DNA from: Pseudomonadota bacterium
GTDB lineage: Bacteria > Pseudomonadota > Gammaproteobacteria > Steroidobacterales > Steroidobacteraceae
Assembly (NCBI GenBank): GCA_023417315.1
Contig: JAEZFW010000085.1
Span: 68,136-132,135, forward strand
Reading direction: 5' to 3'
DNA length: 64,000 bases
Part shown: piece after piece, positions 59,255 to 64,000 of the stretch
Layout of the letters: each line of letters opens with the position of its first letter
Position numbering within the stretch: position 1 is the first letter of the stretch
Notes under the pieces: model-generated
Seen by the model: the letters and a program-made list of their open reading frames with translations, nothing else
Told to the model about the DNA's origin: nothing
The model's database searches: none
Made by a program: the position numbers and the translations under genes

Positions 59255-62200
59255 ATGAATAACGAGCAACGCGCGGCGCAAAGCATTCTTGCACTAGGAA
59301 CGGCGGAGGCTGCCGGTGGTCGTGTACTCAGCACGACCGAGCAGTTGGCTGTGGAGACCGCAGCGGACCCGCTCTGGTACAAAGACGCCGTCATCTATCA
59401 GATGCACGTGAAGGCATTCTTCGATGCCAATAACGATGGCATCGGTGATTTCGCAGGTCTTACGCAACGGCTCGACTACATCCAAGAGCTCGGTGTCAAT
59501 ACGATCTGGCTGCTGCCGTTCTATCCATCGCCGATGCGCGATGACGGCTACGACATTGCCGATTACTGCAACGTGCATCCCGACTACGGGACGCTGGATG
59601 ACTTTCGTGCGTTCGTGGGCGAAGCGCATCGACGCGGCTTGAAGGTCATCACCGAGCTCGTCATCAACCACACGTCCGATCAGCATCCTTGGTTTCAGGA
59701 GGCGCGGCGCGCACCTCCAGGGTCGCCCGCGCGCGAGTTCTACGTCTGGAGCGACGATGACAAGAAGCTCGCGGGCACTCGCATCATCTTCACGGATACC
59801 GAAAGCTCGAACTGGGCCTGGGACCCGGTCGCCAAGCAGTACTACTGGCATCGATTCTTCTCGCACCAGCCGGACCTCAATCACAACAATCCTCACGTCG
59901 TGGATGCGGTGATCGAGGTGATGCGGTTCTGGATGGATATGGGCGTCGATGGGATGCGGCTCGATGCGATTCCCTATCTCTGCGTTCGCGAAGGAACGAA
60001 CAACGAGAATCTGCCGGAAACACACCAAGTATTGAAGCGCATGCGCGCGGCGATGGATGCGCACTACACCGGCCGGATGTTTCTCGCTGAAGCCAATCAG
60101 TGGCCCGAGGATGTGCGCGAGTATTTCGGCGATGGTGATGAGTGCCACATGGCCTATCACTTTCCATTGATGCCGCGCATCTTCATGGCGGTTGCGCTCG
60201 AGGATCGCTACCCGATCACGGAAATCATGCGGCAGACACCGGACATTCCGGAGAACTGCCAGTGGGCGATCTTCTTGCGCAATCACGACGAGCTCACGCT
60301 CGAGATGGTCACCGATCGCGAGCGCGACTACATGTACAGAATGTATGCGCAGGAACCGCGCATGCGCGTGAATGTCGGGATTCGACGCAGGCTCGCGCCG
60401 CTCCTGAACAACGACGTCGATCGCATCAAGCTCATGAACAGCCTGCTGCTGTCGATGCCGGGTTCGCCGATCATCTATTACGGTGACGAGATCGGCATGG
60501 GCGACAACATCTACATCGGCGATCGCAACGGCGTACGCACCCCGATGCAGTGGAGTCTGGATCGAAACGCGGGGTTTTCGCGAGCCGATCCGCAGCGCTT
60601 GTATCTGCCGGTGATCATGGATCCTATCTATGGTTTCCAGGCAGTCAATGTAGAAGCGCAAGCGCGGGACCCGTCCTCGCTGCTCAACTGGACGCGGCGC
60701 ATCCTGGCCACTCGGCGTCAGTTTCATTGCTTCGGCCGCGGCACGCTCGAATTCGTTCGCACGCAGAATCGCAAGATCATTGCGTATGTGCGCAGCTTCG
60801 CAGAGGAGACCATCCTGTGCGTCGCGAATCTGTCGCAGACGGCGCAAGCGGTTGAGCTCGAGTTGTCTCAGTACAAGGGCTTAGTGCCCGTCGAGCTCCT
60901 CGGCCGAAATTCTTTTCCGCCGATCGGCGATCTGCCGTATTTCTTGACGCTGCCGGCACACGGGTTCTTCTGGCTTCTTCTGAGCGATACCGCACCGGCT
61001 CCGGCGTGGCATATCGAACGCTTGCCAGCGACTGAGCTGCCGGTGCTCGTGCTGCTCGATGGTCTTGCGACGTTGCTGCCGGATAATCCCAAAGCCACGA
61101 GTAGTCCCGTGATCCGCCGCACGCTGCAGCAGCTCGAGCAGGAAGTACTGCCGGCATTCATGGGGCCGCGCGGCTGGTTCCCGCAGCGGCAAGGCGCGAT
61201 TGCGTCGACTAGGCTGGCCGAGCGTACCCTGTGGCGCTACGAGCACAAGTCTTTCATCCTGGCGGTCGTCGAAGTGGAATCGAACGAACGCCCGTCCGAG
61301 CGCTATTTCCTGCCGCTCACGCTCGCGTGGGAAGACGGACCCGAGAGCGGCGCGCTCAGAACAGCGGAATGGACGCTCGCCAAAGTGCGCGAGCACGCAA
61401 GGGCGGGCGTCTTGATCGACGCCTTCGCAGATCCTGCTTTCTGCATGGGCATTGCGCGTTGTGCTGCTCAAAACGAAAAAGTGCCCTTCGCCTCCGGCGA
61501 AGTGCGCTTCGAGGCTGGCGATGCCGCGGAGCTCTTGGGCGCCGGCGAATTTCAGTCCGTGCAGGCGCTCGGCGCCGAATCGACCAATTCGAGCGTCGTG
61601 CTCGATGACCGGATCTTTCTGAAGGCCTATCGACGGCTCGAGCCCGGACCGAACCCCGATATCGAGATGACGCGTTTTCTCGCGCGCGCTGGATTTCGCG
61701 AGATCGCATCGCACGTGGGAAGCGTGGCCTTCATCGGTGAGGAACGAACGGAGCTCATCGCTTTGTTCGCGAACGTTCGCAATCAGGGCGACGCATGGAC
61801 GTATACGCTGAACCATCTGGAGCGCTTCCTAGGCGATCTGCTTGCCGATGGAGATCAGCTGTCGGCTCCGCATGAGCTCTTCAATTCGCAGATGCACACG
61901 CTCGGTAAGCGTGTGGGTCAAATGCACGCGCTGCTTGCTGCCGAAAAGCTCGATCCCGCGTTTGCACCTGAGCCGCTCGAGCATGAAGATTTCGTGCGCT
62001 GGACGGGATCTGCAGAGGCCCAGCTGGGTGCATTGTTGCAGGCAATTTCACAGCGACTTCCAACGATGAATGAGCCGTCGCGCACGCACGCGCAGAAATT
62101 GCTGTCGCTGCGTCAACGCACCTTCGAGCGCATCATCGAGCTGACGCGTCCCGCCGTCGATGCAGTGAAGAGTCGCCACCATGGCAATCTGCATCTGGGC

Positions 62201-62629
62201 AAGGTGCTGCTGGCGGCGGATGACTTCTTGATTACGGGTTTCGAAGGCGACGCCTCCCTCCCGTTGCAGGTGAGGCGCCGTAAAGACTCCCCGCTCCGCG
62301 ACATTGCGAGTTTGTTGAACTCGCTCGACTATGCGCGTGTGGCGGCTCTCGAGCGCGCCATCGTGGCGCGTCCGGAGCAACGCGACCGGCTATCGTCCGC
62401 GCTAGCTGTATGGCTCGAGTCCGCGAGTGAAGCACTACTCACCGGGTACAGAAGCGGCGTGGGCGCATCGCGTTGCGTACCGTCGAGCGAAGCCGACCTG
62501 CTTCGAATGCTGCGATTGTTCAGAATCAGCCGGGCGCTGCACGAGGCGCAGAACGAATTGAACGATCGCAGCGTCTGGACAGGTGGGCCGCTGCAGGTGT
62601 TGGTGAACGGGATCGAAAACTACGGGTGA
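59255..62629 (+). CDS. treS: Trehalose synthase fused to a degenerate maltokinase domain
   Basis: An 1124-aa fusion. The N-terminal GH13 domain (about 38-590) interconverts maltose and trehalose; its catalytic residues are present: Asp237 (GMRLDAIPY), Glu279 (FLAEANQWP) and Asp345 (FLRNHDELTLEMV). The C-terminal about 450 residues follow the maltokinase fold, but the catalytic loop reads HGNLHLGK (Asn978 where HGD is expected) and the metal motif reads ITGFEGDA (Gly995 where IDFEGEP has Asp). Phosphorylation of maltose is therefore doubtful. No glgE or glgB is in the window. Confidence 0.93.
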   Translation: MNNEQRAAQSILALGTAEAAGGRVLSTTEQLAVETAADPLWYKDAVIYQMHVKAFFDANNDGIGDFAGLTQRLDYIQELGVNTIWLLPFYPSPMRDDGYDIADYCNVHPDYGTLDDFRAFVGEAHRRGLKVITELVINHTSDQHPWFQEARRAPPGSPAREFYVWSDDDKKLAGTRIIFTDTESSNWAWDPVAKQYYWHRFFSHQPDLNHNNPHVVDAVIEVMRFWMDMGVDGMRLDAIPYLCVREGTNNENLPETHQVLKRMRAAMDAHYTGRMFLAEANQWPEDVREYFGDGDECHMAYHFPLMPRIFMAVALEDRYPITEIMRQTPDIPENCQWAIFLRNHDELTLEMVTDRERDYMYRMYAQEPRMRVNVGIRRRLAPLLNNDVDRIKLMNSLLLSMPGSPIIYYGDEIGMGDNIYIGDRNGVRTPMQWSLDRNAGFSRADPQRLYLPVIMDPIYGFQAVNVEAQARDPSSLLNWTRRILATRRQFHCFGRGTLEFVRTQNRKIIAYVRSFAEETILCVANLSQTAQAVELELSQYKGLVPVELLGRNSFPPIGDLPYFLTLPAHGFFWLLLSDTAPAPAWHIERLPATELPVLVLLDGLATLLPDNPKATSSPVIRRTLQQLEQEVLPAFMGPRGWFPQRQGAIASTRLAERTLWRYEHKSFILAVVEVESNERPSERYFLPLTLAWEDGPESGALRTAEWTLAKVREHARAGVLIDAFADPAFCMGIARCAAQNEKVPFASGEVRFEAGDAAELLGAGEFQSVQALGAESTNSSVVLDDRIFLKAYRRLEPGPNPDIEMTRFLARAGFREIASHVGSVAFIGEERTELIALFANVRNQGDAWTYTLNHLERFLGDLLADGDQLSAPHELFNSQMHTLGKRVGQMHALLAAEKLDPAFAPEPLEHEDFVRWTGSAEAQLGALLQAISQRLPTMNEPSRTHAQKLLSLRQRTFERIIELTRPAVDAVKSRHHGNLHLGKVLLAADDFLITGFEGDASLPLQVRRRKDSPLRDIASLLNSLDYARVAALERAIVARPEQRDRLSSALAVWLESASEALLTGYRSGVGASRCVPSSEADLLRMLRLFRISRALHEAQNELNDRSVWTGGPLQVLVNGIENYG

Positions 62630-62645
62630 TCGGCTCGGTGCGTCT

Positions 62646-63206
62646 TCATTCGCCGAACTCCTCGACGCCGTAGATCGAGGCGCGGATATCTGCAGCCCAG
62701 AAGTCCACGCTCCATCCAGCTTTCAACTTCAGGTTGCGGACGAACTCACGCGGGTGCGGCAGCTGTTCCCATACCGAGGGCAGGAACGTTGCGCGGTAGC
62801 CGTCCCGTTGCAATACGAGTCCGTCGACTCCGGGGCGAAGTTGGGCGATCAGATCTTCTTCGCTCTCGACCGCGATCGGCCGTGGGTTTTCGAGAATCGA
62901 CAGGTGCAAGTGCGTGGCCGGCCACTCGGAGAGTCCCAACGGCGGAAAGCGTGGATCTCGAAAGGCCGATGCCCACGCGTCGTGCCACACTTCTTCGGCG
63001 AGCGGGCGCGTCGCCTCGATCGAGCCGCAACAGCCGCGCAGATGCTCTCCGATTCGCAAGGTGATGAACGCGGATCGTACCTGCTGCTGAGCACGGGGAT
63101 AGGTGCGCTCTGGGAATGGCGCGCGGCTGCACAACCTCAGCGTGCTGTCGATGCACTCGCGCGCCAGCGCGAGCAGCTCGCGGCCGTCGCGCGCGTCAAG
63201 CCGCAT
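62646..63206 (-). CDS. AMMECR1-domain protein (AmmeMemoRadiSam protein A)
   Basis: A 186-aa AMMECR1 protein, with the conserved motif LRGCCGSIEATRPLAEEVWHDAWASAFRDPRFPPL and, further on, VDGLVLQRDGYRATFLPSVWEQLPHPREFV. The family occurs in a three-gene set with MEMO1 and a radical SAM protein; the reaction is not established. It overlaps the upstream MEMO gene by 11 bases. ATG at 63206 is chosen; 63215 and a GTG at 63242 are alternatives. Confidence 0.9.
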   Translation of the reverse strand: MRLDARDGRELLALARECIDSTLRLCSRAPFPERTYPRAQQQVRSAFITLRIGEHLRGCCGSIEATRPLAEEVWHDAWASAFRDPRFPPLGLSEWPATHLHLSILENPRPIAVESEEDLIAQLRPGVDGLVLQRDGYRATFLPSVWEQLPHPREFVRNLKLKAGWSVDFWAADIRASIYGVEEFGE

Positions 63207-63999
63207 ACAACGCATACGTGCCGTAGCCGACGACGCGATCACGATCCCCAGCCGTATCGCCCGAGTTGCAGCGCGCCAACTCTTTCACCGCAAGCCCGCG
63301 AGCTCGCGCAAGGTGCAACAGACCATTGATCGGAACCGCACCGCACGCCTGATTGCCTGTGAGCGTCGGATCGCGGCGCAAGATTGCCGCGCTCGTTATG
63401 GCGTCGACCCGCTCGGCTTGCGCGTACGACAGATAGTGGCTCAGATCGGAGCTCGCGAGAACGATCGTAGCGTCATCCTCTGTGAGCGCCGCCAGAACCG
63501 CACCCACTTGCGCGGCGGATGCTTCTCCCGCGACGAGCGGCAGTAATGTGAATTCTCCAAAGACCACCTGCAGGAATGGAAGTTGAACCTCGAGGCTGTG
63601 CTCATCGCGGTGAGGAGCGTCGGACTCGATCACGTTCGCGACGGAGCGCGCCGCACGCTTCAGCTCTGGATCGATCGGGACCTCCCCGAGGGGAGTGAGG
63701 AAGACGTCTGCGTGCGGAACGGCAGCTCCTTGGAGGTACACACGGTGACTTGGACCAATGAGCACGATCCGTCGGACGTCCTTGCGATTCGCAAGCGCGC
63801 GGTACGCCACAGCAGCCGTGCTCCCCGAGTAGATGTAACCGGCGTGGGGAACGATGAATGCAGCGGCCTCCTTCGGCAAAGCCACTGCAGGAGCGTGTGA
63901 GAGATACGACGACACCGTGTCCTGCAGCTCGACGGGATCGTCCGGATAGAAAAGTCCTGCGACCGCCGGCGGTCGAGCACTTGTTTTGTCGGCGTGGGC
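63196..63999 (-). CDS. MEMO1-family protein (AmmeMemoRadiSam protein B), 5' end outside window
   Basis: At least 267 aa. The family N-terminus (RPPAVAGLFYPDDPVELQ) is seen, and the frame is open to the right edge, so only the first few codons are missing; a GTG at 63915 is internal and not the start. The metal-site residues fit: His in IVPHAGYIYSG, His in RDEHSLEVQLPFLQ and Cys in ACGAVPI. The fold is that of class III non-haem iron dioxygenases. It is coupled to AMMECR1 by overlap. The third member, a radical SAM protein, would lie outside. Confidence 0.9.
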   Translation of the reverse strand, partial: AHADKTSARPPAVAGLFYPDDPVELQDTVSSYLSHAPAVALPKEAAAFIVPHAGYIYSGSTAAVAYRALANRKDVRRIVLIGPSHRVYLQGAAVPHADVFLTPLGEVPIDPELKRAARSVANVIESDAPHRDEHSLEVQLPFLQVVFGEFTLLPLVAGEASAAQVGAVLAALTEDDATIVLASSDLSHYLSYAQAERVDAITSAAILRRDPTLTGNQACGAVPINGLLHLARARGLAVKELARCNSGDTAGDRDRVVGYGTYALYAA

Positions 64000-64000
64000 G

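Overview
The window is GC-rich, gene-dense chromosomal DNA from a member of the Pseudomonadota. The class is not certain. A FixL/FixJ pair and a PhyR-NepR-EcfG general stress response (GSR) module are hallmarks of Alphaproteobacteria. A GlyGly-CTERM-like protease tail and the general housekeeping style look more gammaproteobacterial, for example the Steroidobacterales/Nevskiales/Xanthomonadales area. I favour the latter only weakly. No rRNA, tRNA, IS, prophage or CRISPR was seen.

Layout. 0-8 kb: end of a membrane diguanylate cyclase, pyruvate carboxylase, then fixL-fixJ followed by a stand-alone degenerate receiver. 8-16.9 kb: a CbpA-type DnaJ protein, a secreted M12B-like metalloprotease, P-II protein, quinone oxidoreductase, glutathione S-transferase, and acetolactate synthase subunits placed divergently (ilvH left, ilvB right). 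16.9-21 kb: glyoxalase I and a two-gene beta-oxidation operon (multifunctional enzyme, then thiolase). 21-32 kb: a TPR protein, cupin, a Tat-like exported epimerase with a lipoprotein, an S9 peptidase, an alpha/beta hydrolase without its nucleophile, a Tat-exported class V aminotransferase with a membrane partner, and threonine deaminase. 32-36 kb: a large Ser/Thr kinase-TPR receptor and several tiny stress-type genes. 36-39.7 kb: the GSR module phyR / nepR-ecfG-histidine kinase, with an exact EcfG-type promoter before nepR and two more before neighbouring small genes. 39.7-42.2 kb: an MFS exporter and a radical SAM protein.

42.6-57.6 kb is the most unusual part. It is a run of ten co-directional genes: three lipoproteins plus a very Gly/Ser-rich lipoprotein, a PEGA-tailed Ser/Thr kinase, an FHA-PEGA-FGE fusion, a small acidic exported protein, a MotA/TolQ/ExbB-type channel protein, an ASKHA-FHA protein, and two paralogous single-pass proteins with a TM helix bearing an Asp (SFLDCITC) followed by coiled coil and vWA domain. 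I read it as a proton-motive-force driven envelope machine under phospho-signalling control, in which the vWA proteins replace MotB/TolR/ExbD. I know of no described system with this composition.

57.6-64 kb: a TPR-TonB_C protein, a trehalose synthase fused to a maltokinase-like domain that has lost key Asp residues, and an AMMECR1-MEMO1 pair, the last running off the window.

Overlying this is a family of intergenic elements. At least eleven gaps hold facing arms built from short tandem repeats of about 6-9 bp. The two arms are reverse complements of each other, and the repeat unit differs from gap to gap (GGGGATA, TAGCGGT, TGACGAG, ACTGGCC, GTGATGG). They often fill the whole gap.
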